A program made the translations under genes and the position numbers. From the NCBI GenBank assembly GCA_963733065.1, contig CAVTBT010000005.1, forward strand, positions 186,001-250,000: a DNA stretch of 64,000 nucleotides, read 5' to 3'. Positions 44,218-54,016 of this stretch are shown here, one piece after another. Each line of letters starts with the position of its first letter. The first letter of the stretch is position 1. The notes under the pieces were generated by a model. The model made no database searches, had not been told where the DNA came from, and was given only the letters and a program-made list of their open reading frames with translations. Source of the stretch: CAVTBT01 sp963733065 (GTDB lineage: Bacteria > Actinomycetota > Thermoleophilia > Gaiellales > Gaiellaceae).

Positions 44218-44676
44218 ATGGGCGGTCTCGACGACATCCTCGGCGGCCTCCTGGGCGGCCAGGGCGGTGGCGGGGGCGGCGGCCTCGACAGCGTCCTCAG
44301 CGGGATCAGCGGCGGTGGCGGTGGGAGCGGAGGCGGCGGCGCTGGCGCGCTGATGGCACTCGCTCCAATGATGATCGGCCTGCTGAAGAGCGGCGGCGTC
44401 CAGAAGATCCTCGGCCAGTTCCAGGAGCAGGGGATGGGCGACAAGGCGCAGTCCTGGGTCGGCACCGGCGACAACGAGGGGGTCTCTCCCGACGAGGTGC
44501 GAACCGCGCTCGGCGACGACGAGGTGCACAAGGCGGCGGAGCAGCTCGGCGTCACGGACGACGAAGCGGCGGGCGTGCTGGCTCAGGTACTGCCGGGCAC
44601 CATCGACGGCCTGACCCCGGGCGGCCAGGTGCCGGCCGACGACGAGCTCGATCAGCGGCTCGGCGCCGCGAGCTAG
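44218..44676 (+). CDS. YidB/DUF937 family protein
   Basis: A 152-residue protein. A Gly-rich N-terminal half (GGLLGGQGGGGGGG and SGGGGGSGGGGAG) is followed by LMALAPMMIGLLKSGGVQKILGQFQEQGMGDKAQSWVGTGDN, the hallmark of YidB-like proteins, and an acidic helical C terminus. Function of the family is unknown. ATG 44218 follows GAAGGGGG by 4-5 nt. Confidence 0.85.
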   Translation: MGGLDDILGGLLGGQGGGGGGGLDSVLSGISGGGGGSGGGGAGALMALAPMMIGLLKSGGVQKILGQFQEQGMGDKAQSWVGTGDNEGVSPDEVRTALGDDEVHKAAEQLGVTDDEAAGVLAQVLPGTIDGLTPGGQVPADDELDQRLGAAS

Positions 44677-44689
44677 CCGCGGGGGAGGC

Positions 44690-45532
44690 TCAGACCCGGA
44701 ACTCGCCGCGCGCGACGATCACTGCCGACCCGCCAACCTCGACGCGGTCGATTCGGTCGGGCGTCCCCTCGACGCGGGCGAAGAGCCGCGACGGGCGCGA
44801 GATCTCCGCGCCCTGCTCGATCTCGATCTCCTCGCCGAAGGGGATCCGGCCATGGCGGGCCAGGTGCACGGCGAGCGGCCCCGCCGCCGATCCGGTCGCC
44901 GCGTCCTCGGCGACCCCGTCGAGCGCCGAGAACATGCGCGTCTTCCAGCTCGCGCCCTCGCCGGCGAAGCAGTTGACGCCGAGCAGCCCCAGCCGCGCGA
45001 GCGCACTCCAGTCGGGCTGGAGCGCAGCAACCGCGTCCTTGCTCGGCAGGGCGACGTAGACGTGCTCGATACCGTTGTCGTAGCGCTCGACCGGCAGCTC
45101 GGACCGCTCGAGGCCGAGCGCCGGCAGCAGGCCCGGGTCGTCGAAGGGCTCCCAGGTCGGCACGGGCTGGCTCATGCGGCCGAAGACGATCCGGCCGGAC
45201 TCGTCGCGTGTGAGCTCGACCGGGACGAGCCCGACGCCCATCTCGATGCCGACCACCCCCAGCTGCAGAGGTCCCGCGAGAACGAAGGCGGTGCCGAGCG
45301 TGGGATGGCCCGCGAACGGCAGCTCCGTCTCGGGCGTGAAAATCCTGATGCGTGCATGACCTTCGCCCGAGGGTCGCAGGACGAACACGGTCTCCGAGAA
45401 GCCGAACTCGCGGGCGAGCGGCTGCAGCAGGTGCTCGGGCAGAGCGCTCGCATCGGTGAAGACCGCCAGCTGGTTGCCGGTGAGCGCCACGTCCGTGAAG
45501 ACGTCGACGACGACGTAGCGATACGAGGTCAT
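44690..45532 (-). CDS. PhzF family isomerase-like protein
   Basis: A 280-residue protein of the diaminopimelate-epimerase fold: YVVVDVFTDVALTGNQLAVF at the start, FSETVFV with the catalytic Glu, FTPETELPFAGHPTLGTAFVL, and EDAATGSAAGPLAVHL. No phenazine genes are near, so it is one of the many PhzF paralogues of unknown substrate. ATG 45532 lies 7 nt after TAGCCT on the minus strand. Confidence 0.9.
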   Translation of the reverse strand: MTSYRYVVVDVFTDVALTGNQLAVFTDASALPEHLLQPLAREFGFSETVFVLRPSGEGHARIRIFTPETELPFAGHPTLGTAFVLAGPLQLGVVGIEMGVGLVPVELTRDESGRIVFGRMSQPVPTWEPFDDPGLLPALGLERSELPVERYDNGIEHVYVALPSKDAVAALQPDWSALARLGLLGVNCFAGEGASWKTRMFSALDGVAEDAATGSAAGPLAVHLARHGRIPFGEEIEIEQGAEISRPSRLFARVEGTPDRIDRVEVGGSAVIVARGEFRV

Positions 45533-45542
45533 GCCGTCGAGG

Positions 45543-46679
45543 CTACCCCAGCGCCTCGATCAGCCCGGTGCGACCCCAGCCGACGCACGGCGAGCCGCCG
45601 AGCGCGTACACCGTCCGGCCAAGCGTCACGGCTCTGTGGCCGTGCCGCGCGACGCCCATGTCGCCGAGCCGCGTCCAGTCGTCCCCGGCGGCCGAAAACG
45701 CCCACGTCGCCGGGGTCACCCAGCCGTCGTCGTCGTCGCCACCGCCCAGCGCGACGACGCGACCGCCACGCACGGCGAGCGCGAGCCCTCCGGACCCGAG
45801 CGGCAGCCTGGGCAGCCGCTCCCACGCGTTCGTGACCGGGTCAAACCGCTCGGCGGCGTCGAGCGAGAGGTCGCCCGGGCCGCGCCCGCCCACGGCATAC
45901 AGCTTGCCGCCGAGCGCCGTGACGCCGAGATGGTGGCGCGCGGTCGGCATCCGCGGTCCGTTGCTCCACGTCCCGGACGCGAAGTCGAAGACCTCGAGGG
46001 CCGCCTCCGCCGGCGTCCCGAGCGTGGCGAACGATCCGGCGACGCCGCCCACGACATAGAGCCGGCCGTCGGCGACCGCGGCGCCGGCGGCGCCGCGCGG
46101 GGTAGGCATGGACGGCAGCTCCGACCAGCGCTCATCCATCGGCGAGTAGCGCCACATCCGCGCTTGTGCGGCATCGTCGCTGAAGCCGCCGATCACGTAG
46201 ACGGCTCCGCGGTGGGCCGCGGCCGCCGCGTGATCGAGCCGGACGGGCAGCGCCGGCAGCGCCTGGACGAGCCCGGTCGAGGGATCGACGACGCCGAAGC
46301 TGTCGATCGACCGGAGTGTCGTACCGTCCTCGCTTGGCGCCAGGCCGCCGCCGGCGTACACGCGGCCGCCGGACGCCACCGCGAAGAGCTCGTCGACCGG
46401 GTCGGCGATGTCGCCGGCCGGGCTCCAGGCCGGCGGCCCGGCGTCGCCGTCGGGTTCTCGCACCTGTTCGGGATCGACGCTGCAGGGCTCGACGCCCACG
46501 CTCTGCTCGAGGCCCAGCACCGGCCGGAGCTCGGGACCGGGCACGGCGGTATCCGTCAGGAGCGCGACGACGCCGGCCAGCAGGATGAGCATGGATACCG
46601 CAGCGGCGACGGCAAGCACGCGCAGGCCGAGCGTCCAGGACCGCCACGCGCTCGCGAGCTGACGCAGGCGGCCCGTCAC
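45543..46679 (-). CDS. Membrane-anchored kelch-repeat protein
   Basis: A 378-residue protein. One N-terminal membrane helix (LRVLAVAAAVSMLILLAGVVALL, residues 19-41) is followed by a linker and about six kelch blades, each with a GG doublet, Tyr and a later Trp (VYVIGGFSDDAAQARMWRY, LYVVGGVAGSFA, LYAVGGRGPGD, VVALGGGDDDD, VYALGGSPC). It is likely an extracytoplasmic beta propeller; ligand unknown. The GTG start has TACGAT 7 nt upstream. It lies 10 bp downstream of the PhzF gene's start, on the same strand. Confidence 0.82.
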   Translation of the reverse strand: MTGRLRQLASAWRSWTLGLRVLAVAAAVSMLILLAGVVALLTDTAVPGPELRPVLGLEQSVGVEPCSVDPEQVREPDGDAGPPAWSPAGDIADPVDELFAVASGGRVYAGGGLAPSEDGTTLRSIDSFGVVDPSTGLVQALPALPVRLDHAAAAAHRGAVYVIGGFSDDAAQARMWRYSPMDERWSELPSMPTPRGAAGAAVADGRLYVVGGVAGSFATLGTPAEAALEVFDFASGTWSNGPRMPTARHHLGVTALGGKLYAVGGRGPGDLSLDAAERFDPVTNAWERLPRLPLGSGGLALAVRGGRVVALGGGDDDDGWVTPATWAFSAAGDDWTRLGDMGVARHGHRAVTLGRTVYALGGSPCVGWGRTGLIEALG

Positions 46680-46713
46680 GCGCGAGATCGTAGCCGCGGT
46701 CTAGCATCCCGCC
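46680..46713. promoter_or_regulatory. Divergent leaderless promoters (34 bp)
   Basis: TACGAT on minus (46692-46687, 7 nt to GTG 46679) and TAGCAT on plus (46702-46707, 6 nt to GTG 46714). The two boxes are separated, unlike the shared-TA design at 6.6 and 30.7 kb. Confidence 0.6.
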
Positions 46714-48185
46714 GTGCCTCCCGCCGCGCCGCGCCGACGCTTGCTGCGCAGGCGGCGGCAAGTGCTCGTCGCACTGCTCGTAGTCGCGGCGGGTGCCGCG
46801 GCGGTCGCCGTGTCCCAGGCCGAGAGGATCCGCGACGAGTTCCGTTACTCGCCGTCCTACGCGCGCCTCGCACGCCTGCCGCTCGCGGAGCGCGTGCTGC
46901 CGCGGCCGGTGGTGAACCGCAGGCTCGTCACCGGGCTCGCTGTCGGCGGCACCGCGTCGCGGCCTGTCCTGTACATCTCGTCCAGCGACCCGCGAATCGC
47001 CGGCGGTGACACGCGCCTTGCGTACGGCGACACGAACTCGGGGATTCTCTCGCGGCTCACTCGCGAGCCTGGCGGCTGGCGACACGAGCAGCTCGTCCGC
47101 GGGCTCCCGCGATCCCGTCACGACCATGCCCCGAACGGCCTTGCGCTCGACGAGGCCCGTGGCGTCGTCTACCTCGCCGTCGGCTCCATGACGAACCTCG
47201 GCGCGCCCTCGATCGCCTTCCGGCTCGTGCCTGAGTACGAGCTCTCCGGAACGATCCTGCGCATCGACCTCGACGCGCTCGGGACGCCGCCCTACGACCT
47301 GCCGACGCTCGACGATCCGACCCGCGACGGCGACACGCGATGCCGGCGACCCGTTCGGCGGCAACGCCGGCCTCAATCAGGCCTTGCAGCCCGATGGCGG
47401 CCCGGTGCTGGTGCACGCCACGGGGCTGCGCAACCCGTACGACCTCGTCCGGACGCGCACCGGCCGGCTCTACGTCACGGTCAACGGGTCGAACGCCGAC
47501 GTCGGCGGCGCGCCGCGGAACTGCTCGAACGAGCCGCGCGAGGGCGGCCCCGAGGGCCTCGACTCGATCCGCGACGTCACCGTGCCCGGGAGCTACGGCG
47601 GCCATCCGAACCCGGCCCGCCACGAGTGCCGGACGGTGCCGCCGTCGCGTGCGGCAGGGACCATCACGACCTTCGAGAGCTCGACCAACGGGATCGCCGA
47701 GTACGCGGGCGGACCTGCTCACGGTCTCGTTCGACGGCGCGCTGCGGAGCGTCGATCCGGGCCGGCACGGTGCTGCCGCGCAATCGGTCGTGTTCGAGCG
47801 CGCCGCGGTGCTGCCGCTGGACGTCACGACACCGGACGACGCAGGCCGCTTCCCGGGCTCGATCTGGATCGCCGACTGGGCGGCCGGACGGATCGTGGTG
47901 CTCGAGCCGCGAGCGCGTGGAGCGTGCTCGCCTGTGGCCCGAGGTTGCTTCCGCCGCTCGCTCGTCCGCGGTGCCGAGCCCGACGAGCCGACCTCCCTGG
48001 CATTCGGCCCGGACGGCAGGCTGTACGTCGCCGAGCAGGATGGGCTCGTCCGCGTGTTCACGATCGAGCGCTCGGGGGACGGCGTCGTCGGGGTGGCCGC
48101 CACCGAGACGATCACCACCGTCCGTGATCTCCCGAACCACGACGACGACGGCCGCCCGGCAGCCCGCCTGCCGCTCTTCGGCTGA
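46714..48185 (+). pseudogene. PQQ-dependent sugar dehydrogenase-like gene with two frameshifts
   Basis: An N-terminal membrane anchor (VLVALLVVAAGAAAVAV) leads to a glucose/sorbosone dehydrogenase-type propeller. The first frame reads HDHAPNGLALDEARGVVYLAVGS as far as TRDGD (about 47,335). It must shift to give AGDPFGGNAG, ATGLRNPYDLV and TNGIAEYAGG, and shift again near 47,705, probably with some lost codons, to give DLLTVSFDGALRSVD and the end PNHDDDGRPA. All three pieces belong to one protein. Either a decayed gene or assembly indels. GTG 46714 has TAGCAT 6 nt upstream. Confidence 0.75.
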
Positions 48186-48224
48186 CCGTCCCGCCCGCGG
48201 ACGCCCGCCCCTATGCTGGCGCCC

Positions 48225-48614
48225 GTGCGCCTCTTTCTCGTCCGCCACGCCGAGGCCGCTGCGGGCAGCCCCGACGAGCTCCGCGCGCTGACGCCGGACG
48301 GCCGCGAACAGGCGCGGCGTCTCGCCGAGCGGCTCGCAGGCGAGCAGCCGACGGTCGTGCTCTCGAGCCCGCTGCTGCGGGCGCGCGAGACGGCCGACGC
48401 CATCGCCAGGGCCGCCGCAGCCCCGCTTCGCATCGACGATCGCCTGGCGCCGGGAGCAACGGCCACGGGTCTGCTCGATGCCCTCTCGGCCGACTCCGGC
48501 AACGTGGTGGCGGTGGGTCACCAGCCGGACTGCGGCGAGATCACCGCGGCACTCCGCGGCGGCGCCGAGCCGAGCTTCGCGCCCGCCGGCGTGGTAGCCA
48601 TCGACCTGCCGTGA
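48225..48614 (+). CDS. SixA-like phosphohistidine phosphatase
   Basis: A 129-residue histidine phosphatase: RHAEAAAG holds the phospho-accepting His near residue 8, LSSPLLRARETAD and VVAVGHQPD the remaining active-site residues. Similar in size to SixA. An ATG at 48213 is in frame, but GTG 48225 starts 7 nt after TATGCT (48212-48217) and the ATG lies inside that box. Its stop overlaps the ABC ATPase start (GTGA). Confidence 0.85.
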   Translation: MRLFLVRHAEAAAGSPDELRALTPDGREQARRLAERLAGEQPTVVLSSPLLRARETADAIARAAAAPLRIDDRLAPGATATGLLDALSADSGNVVAVGHQPDCGEITAALRGGAEPSFAPAGVVAIDLP

Positions 48615-49465
48615 CGCCTGCCGCGATCGAGGTCAGAGGGCTGCGCAAGCGGTACGGGGCGGTCGACGCCGTCCGCGGCATCGACTTCGAGGTGCGCGCC
48701 GGCGAGGTCTTCGGGCTGCTCGGCCCGAACGGCGCCGGGAAGACGACGACCGTCGAGATCCTCGAGGGCTACCGCAGCCGCGACAGCGGCGACGTGAGCG
48801 TGCTCGGCCACGACCCGGGACGAGCGGGACGGGCCTTCCGCGAGCGGATCGGCGTCGTGCTCCAGCAGTCCGAGCTCTGGCCGCAGCTGACCGTGCGGGA
48901 GGTGCACCGCATCTTCGCGGGCTACTACGAGCACCCACGCCCCGTCGACGACGTGATCGCCCTCGTCGGCCTGGCGGAGAAGTCGGGCGCACGCGTCAAG
49001 ACGCTCTCCGGCGGCCAGAAGCGGCGGCTCGACCTCGGCGTCGCGCTGGTGGGCGATCCGGAGCTGGTGTTCCTCGACGAGCCGACGACGGGCTTCGACC
49101 CGGCGGCGCGGCGGAACGCGTGGGATCTGATCCGCTCGCTGCGCGCGCTCGGCAAGACGGTGCTCCTGACGACGCACTACCTCGACGAGGCGCAGCAGCT
49201 CGCCGACCGCGTCGCCGTCATGCGGGGCGGCGAGATCGTGCTGCAGGGCAGGCCCGCCGACCTGATCGGCGCCACCCTCAAGGCCGAGATCCGCTTCCGC
49301 CGGAACGGCGAGGAGGTGCGGATCGTGACCGAGGAGCCGACGCGCGTGCTCGCCGACCTGACCGCCGGCGCCGTGGCCGAGGGCCGCGAGCTCGACGGTC
49401 TCGAGGTGCGGCGGCCGACCCTCGAGGACGTCTACCTCGAGCTCGTCGACGAGGGGTCGCCGTGA
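48611..49465 (+). CDS. ABC transporter ATP-binding protein (ABC-2 type exporter)
   Basis: A 284-residue ATPase: Walker A GPNGAGKTTT, Q-loop VLQQSELWP, signature LSGGQKRRLDLG, Walker B LVFLDEPTTGFDP and the switch His in TTHYLDEA. A C-terminal ~70-residue domain with VRRPTLEDVYLELV is typical of drug/lipid exporters of the DrrA type. It overlaps the permease gene by GTGA. Confidence 0.93.
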   Translation: MTPAAIEVRGLRKRYGAVDAVRGIDFEVRAGEVFGLLGPNGAGKTTTVEILEGYRSRDSGDVSVLGHDPGRAGRAFRERIGVVLQQSELWPQLTVREVHRIFAGYYEHPRPVDDVIALVGLAEKSGARVKTLSGGQKRRLDLGVALVGDPELVFLDEPTTGFDPAARRNAWDLIRSLRALGKTVLLTTHYLDEAQQLADRVAVMRGGEIVLQGRPADLIGATLKAEIRFRRNGEEVRIVTEEPTRVLADLTAGAVAEGRELDGLEVRRPTLEDVYLELVDEGSP

Positions 49466-50208
49466 CGACGCTGGCGCATCAGCTCCGCGCCGAGCAGCTC
49501 GTCTTCTGGCGCAGCCGCGAGGCCGCGGTCTTCATCTTCATCTTCCCGCCGATGCTCTACCTGCTGCTCGGCTCGGTCTACGACGGCACGATCGACGGCC
49601 GGCCCGCGGCCGACGTGCTGCTGGCCGGCATGCTGGGCTACGGCGCGGCGAACACGGCGTTCGCCGGCCTGACGATCCAGCTCGTGATCCGCCGTGAGTC
49701 GGGCGTGCTCAAGCGGCTGCGCGCGACGCCGCTGCCGCAGTGGACGTACCTCACGGCCGTCCTGCTCTCGACCCTCGCCGTCTTCGCGCTCCAGACCCTC
49801 GTCATGATCGGGATGGGCCAGCTGCTCTTCGACGCGACGCTCCCCGAACGCTGGCTCTCGCTCGCGCTGGCGCTGCTGTTGGGCGTGGCCGCTTTCGCCG
49901 GGATCGGGTTCGGAGCGGCATCGCTCATCCGCTCCGACGAGGGGTCATCGGCCGTGGTGAACGTGATCCTGCTGCCCATGGCCTTTCTGTCCGGCTCGTT
50001 CGGGCCGACCACCGACTACCCGGAGGTGCTGCAGGCGATCGGCGACGTGCTGCCGCTCAAGCACTTCGTGGACATCGTGGACAGCGTCTACCTCGAGGAC
50101 GAGCGGCTCTGGGAGCAGGGCCGGGACGTCGCCTTCGTCGCGGCGTGGGGTCTCGCCGGCCTGATCGTCGCCGCGCGCCGCTTCACGTGGGAGCCGCGGG
50201 AGCGGTAG
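49462..50208 (+). CDS. ABC-2 type transporter permease
   Basis: A 248-residue membrane protein with six predicted helices; RRESGVLKRLRATPLP is the intracellular coupling segment usual in DrrB-like permeases, and FLSGSFGPTTDYPEVLQ precedes the last helices. Together with the upstream ATPase it should form a homodimeric exporter; substrate unknown. Confidence 0.9.
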   Translation: MTTLAHQLRAEQLVFWRSREAAVFIFIFPPMLYLLLGSVYDGTIDGRPAADVLLAGMLGYGAANTAFAGLTIQLVIRRESGVLKRLRATPLPQWTYLTAVLLSTLAVFALQTLVMIGMGQLLFDATLPERWLSLALALLLGVAAFAGIGFGAASLIRSDEGSSAVVNVILLPMAFLSGSFGPTTDYPEVLQAIGDVLPLKHFVDIVDSVYLEDERLWEQGRDVAFVAAWGLAGLIVAARRFTWEPRER

Positions 50209-50234
50209 CCGCATCCGTCCCGTAGGCTCGGCGC

Positions 50235-51420
50235 ATGGCCGACTCCGTCGCCGAGCGCTACCTCCGGCTCGGGCTCCAGCTCGGCCGCCACGTCGACGGG
50301 ATCGTCGACGCCTACTTCGGGCCTCCGGAGCTGTCGGCCGCCGCCGAGGCGGAGCCGCCGGTCGAGCCGCAAGCGCTCGTCGCCGCCGCAGAGGCCCTGC
50401 TCGACGAGGTCGAGGACGGCTGGCTGCGCGACCAGGTCGTCGGGCTGCGCACCTACGCGGGCGCGCTGGCCGGCGAGCCCGGGACGTATGCGGACGAGGT
50501 GGAGGGCTGCTACGGCGTCCGGCCGACGTTCACCGACGAGGCCGTCTTCGAGGCTGCGCACGAGCGGCTCGAGGAGCTCGTCCCCGGAGACGGGACCGCT
50601 GGCCGAGCGGTACCAGCGCTGGGAGGACTCGATCCTCGTACCTCCCGAGCACGTCGAGCGCACCGTTGCGGCAGTCATCGAGGAGGCGCGCGCCAGGACG
50701 CGGGCGCTGGTCGAGCTGCCGGACGGCGAGGTTGTCGAGCTCGAGATCGTGCACGACGAGCCCTGGCTCGCGTTCTGCTACTACCTCGGCGACTTCCGCA
50801 GCCGGATCGCCGTCAACGTCGACCTGCCGCTGTCCGCCATCGAGCTGCTCCGGCTCACGATGCACGAGACGTATCCCGGCCACCACGCCGAGCGCTGCAG
50901 CAAGGAGCAGCTGCTGGTGCGCGGCCGGGGGCTGCTCGAGGAGACGCTGGTGTCGGTGCCCACGCCGCAGTCGCTCGTCTCGGAGGGCATCGCCAAGCTC
51001 GCGCCGTCCGTGCTGCTCGAGGGCGACGGCGGGCCGGCGTTCGCCGCGATCGTGCACGACGCAGGCATCGAGCTCGATCTCCCGCACGCGCTGGCCGTCG
51101 AGCGGGCTTACGAACCGTGCGAATGGGCCCACGTCAACGCGGCGCTGATGCTGCACGACGGCGGGGCCGGCGAGCCGGAGACGCAGGCGTACCTCGAGCG
51201 GTGGGCCCTGCTGACGCCGACGCTCGCCGCCCACGTGGTCCGCTTCCTCACCGAGCCGACGTCGCGGACCTACATCATCACCTACCCGGCGGGCCGAGCC
51301 CTCTGCAGCGCGTACGTGGCCGGCGAGCCGGACCGCTTCCGCCGTCTGCTGAGCGAGCAGGTGCGCGTCCGCGACCTGCTCGCAGCGCAGGCTGCAGGCG
51401 CGTCGTCCGGCACCGCCTAG
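50235..51420 (+). pseudogene. DUF885-type peptidase-like gene with one frameshift
   Basis: The first frame gives MADSVAERYLRLGLQLGRH through LEELVPGDG. A one-base shift near 50,590 restores GPLAERYQRWEDSILVP and the rest, including the metallopeptidase-like MHETYPGHHAERCS motif and ITYPAGRALCSAYV near the end. The two parts together are the length of actinobacterial DUF885 proteins. ATG 50235 has TAGGCT 6 nt upstream, so the promoter is intact. Confidence 0.75.
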
Positions 51421-51429
51421 GAGGAGACG

Positions 51430-52812
51430 CTGACGGGCAACCTGAAGGGAGAGCTCGAGGCCGCGCTCGCCCCGGACCGAGTGAGCGACGGCGACTCCGA
51501 GCGCGACCTGCACGCGGCCGACCTCAGCTTCCATCCCCCGCACCGGCCCGACCTCGTCGTCTACCCGACCTCGACCGGCGAAGTCTCAGCCGTGCTCTCG
51601 CTCGCGCACGAGCGGCGGGTGCCGGTGACGCCGTTCGGCGCGGGGACGAGCCTCGAAGGGCACGTCATCCCGGTCGCCGGCGGCATCAGCCTCGACCTCT
51701 CGCGGATGAACCGCATCGTCGAGCTGGCGCCCGCCGACCTGCTCGCGCGCGTCGAGCCCGGCGTCACGCGGCTGGCGCTGCAGCGGGCCGCCGCCGAGCA
51801 CGGCCTCTTCTTCCCGGTCGACCCGGGCGCGGACGCGACGCTCGGCGGCATGGCGGCCACGAACGCGGCCGGGACGACGACGGTGCGCTACGGGAAGATG
51901 CGCGCGAACGTCCTCGCGCTCGAGGCGGTGCTCCCGGGCGGCCGGGTCGTACGGACGGGCAGCCGAGCGCCGAAGACGTCGGCCGGCTACGACCTCACGT
52001 CGCTGCTCGTCGGGTCCGAGGGGACGCTCGCCGTCATCACGGAGCTGACGCTGCGGCTGCAGGGCATCCCCGAGCACGCCGTCGCGCTCCGCATCGGCTT
52101 CCCGGACGTCGAGTCGGCCTGCCGGACGGCGGCGACTCTCGTGGCCGCCGGCGCGGGCATCACGCGGCTCGAGCTCCTCGACCCCTGGATCGTGGCCGCG
52201 GTCAACGCCTACTCCGGCAGCGCGTACCCGGTCGGCCCCTGCTTGTTCGTCGAGGCCACCGGCACGGAGGCCGGCGTGGCCGGCGACCTCGAGCTCGTGC
52301 GCGCGGTAGCCGCGGACGAGGGGGCACTCGACGTCGTGTACGAGCACGACGCGACGGCCCGGGCCCGGCTCTGGAAGGCGCGCCACGACGTCGCACACGC
52401 CGCCGCCGCGGCCGTGCCGGGCAGCCGCGAGCGGGTGACTGACGTCTGCGTGCCGGTGTCCGAGCTCGCCGAGGCCGTGTCGTTCGCGCGCCGCGAGATC
52501 GACCGACTCGCGCTGAGGGCGGGCATCGTCGGCCATGCCGGCGACGGGAACGTGCACGTGAGCATCCATCTCGATGCGGCGGACGCCGACGAGGTCGCCC
52601 GCTCGGAGGAGCTGGTGCACGGCGTGGTCGCGGACGCGCTTGCCCGAGGCGGCACGTCGACCGGTGAGCACGGCGTCGGCCTCGGGAAGGTCGGCGCGCT
52701 CCAGCGCGAGCACGGCGACCTGATCGAGCTGCTGCGAGGCATCAAGGTGCTCTTCGACCCGCACGGGATCCTCAACCCCGGAAAGGTGCTGCCGCCCGAC
52801 CGACCCGGGTAA
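51430..52812 (+). CDS. FAD-linked oxidase, GlcD/D-lactate dehydrogenase-like
   Basis: A 460-residue flavoprotein of the GlcD group: PDLVVYPTSTGEVSAVL and TPFGAGTSLEGH bind FAD, PGADATLGGMAATNAAGTT follows, and the C-terminal GHAGDGNVHVSIH and EHGVGLGKV complete the oxidase domain. It oxidises a 2-hydroxy acid. The first ATG/GTG is GTG 51481, but homologous sequence (ELEAALAPDRVSDGDS) extends upstream to CTG 51430, which lies 5 nt after a perfect AGGAGG. A CTG start is therefore proposed. Confidence 0.85.
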   Translation: MTGNLKGELEAALAPDRVSDGDSERDLHAADLSFHPPHRPDLVVYPTSTGEVSAVLSLAHERRVPVTPFGAGTSLEGHVIPVAGGISLDLSRMNRIVELAPADLLARVEPGVTRLALQRAAAEHGLFFPVDPGADATLGGMAATNAAGTTTVRYGKMRANVLALEAVLPGGRVVRTGSRAPKTSAGYDLTSLLVGSEGTLAVITELTLRLQGIPEHAVALRIGFPDVESACRTAATLVAAGAGITRLELLDPWIVAAVNAYSGSAYPVGPCLFVEATGTEAGVAGDLELVRAVAADEGALDVVYEHDATARARLWKARHDVAHAAAAAVPGSRERVTDVCVPVSELAEAVSFARREIDRLALRAGIVGHAGDGNVHVSIHLDAADADEVARSEELVHGVVADALARGGTSTGEHGVGLGKVGALQREHGDLIELLRGIKVLFDPHGILNPGKVLPPDRPG

Positions 52813-52821
52813 GCCCGAGGA

Positions 52822-54009
52822 CTACGGGAGCGCCGTGCGCACGTCGTGCTCCCAGATCGGCTGCCGGTGTCCCCACGGGAAGGCGTCGAGGAGCGAGCGG
52901 TAGCGCTCGTCGCGCGCCCGCTGCTCGTCTCCGTCCGGCAGGTAGAGCGTGTCCGCGGCGGCGCGAGAGGAGTCCTGGAGGTCCTCGGCGCGCACCATTC
53001 GCGCTCCCTCGTACCGCGCGAGCGCCCCGGGCACATCACCCGGCGACACATCGGCCAGGCACTCGCCGAGCACGAATGCGTCCTCGACCGCCTGCGCGGC
53101 GCCCTGGGCCTGGAACGGCTCCATGGCGTGGGCGGCGTCGCCGAGCAGCGTGACGCGGCCGAACGACCAGTGCGCGAGCGGCCGCCTCACGAAGACGGCG
53201 CCCCGGAGGAACGTGCGGCAGCGGCGGAAGCGCTCGAGCAGCGGGTCGTGCCATCCCGCGAAGGCCGGCAGCACCTCCTCGGGCGGCGCCTCGTCCGTCC
53301 ACGACTCGCGCGCCCAGGCCGCCTCGCGCACCGCAGCGTTGACGGCGAGCAGGTCACCGGCGGCGACCCAGTACGCAACGGCGTGCCGGTGCGGGCCGAG
53401 CCAGTACCGGTTGACGCGGTCCGGGTGCAGCTCGCGGACGGCGTCCGCCTCGGCCAGCCCGCGATAGACGACCGTGCCCGAGAACACGGGCTCGTCGGCG
53501 CCGACGAGCTCCTGCCGAAGCGGGGAGCGGATCCCGTCGGCGGCCACGACGGCGTCCGCGCGAACGGGCGCGGCTCCTCGGACGGCGAGGTCGACGCCCT
53601 CGTCGTCCTGCCTCACGCCTTCGACCCTGGCGCCGAAGCGGACGGTGCCCGCGGGCAGCGCCTCCAGCAGCACGTCGTGGAGGTCCGGCCGGTAGACATC
53701 CAAAAGCGGCGCCCCGAAGTGGCGCTCGGCGCCCTCGCCGTGTGGCGCGCGCAGGAGCGTCGAGCCGTCGTCCCAGCGCAGCAGCTCGACCGCATCGGGC
53801 CGGACGCCGACGCGCCGCATGCCGTCTCGCACCCCAAGGGCGTCGAGCAGACGGACGGCGTTCGGGCCCAGGTCGATGGAGGCGCCCGTGCGGCCCGGCG
53901 AGGGCGCCTGCTCGAGCACTTCGACGGCAACACCGCGACGCGTCAGGGCCAGCGCGGCGGTCAGGCCGCCGATGCCGCCGCCGACGATCGCCACGCGCAG
54001 CACGGTCAC
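52822..54009 (-). CDS. FAD-dependent aromatic-ring monooxygenase-like protein
   Basis: A 395-residue class A flavoprotein monooxygenase: VAIVGGGIGGLTAALAL (GxGxxG), the DG motif ADAVVAADGIRSPLR, and the second FAD motif VTLLGDAAHAMEPFQAQGAAQAVEDA. Relatives hydroxylate aromatic acids such as salicylate or 6-hydroxynicotinate. It is the last gene of the eight-gene minus-strand cluster, 7 bp after the alpha/beta hydrolase. Confidence 0.88.
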   Translation of the reverse strand: MTVLRVAIVGGGIGGLTAALALTRRGVAVEVLEQAPSPGRTGASIDLGPNAVRLLDALGVRDGMRRVGVRPDAVELLRWDDGSTLLRAPHGEGAERHFGAPLLDVYRPDLHDVLLEALPAGTVRFGARVEGVRQDDEGVDLAVRGAAPVRADAVVAADGIRSPLRQELVGADEPVFSGTVVYRGLAEADAVRELHPDRVNRYWLGPHRHAVAYWVAAGDLLAVNAAVREAAWARESWTDEAPPEEVLPAFAGWHDPLLERFRRCRTFLRGAVFVRRPLAHWSFGRVTLLGDAAHAMEPFQAQGAAQAVEDAFVLGECLADVSPGDVPGALARYEGARMVRAEDLQDSSRAAADTLYLPDGDEQRARDERYRSLLDAFPWGHRQPIWEHDVRTALP

Positions 54010-54016
54010 CGCTCCG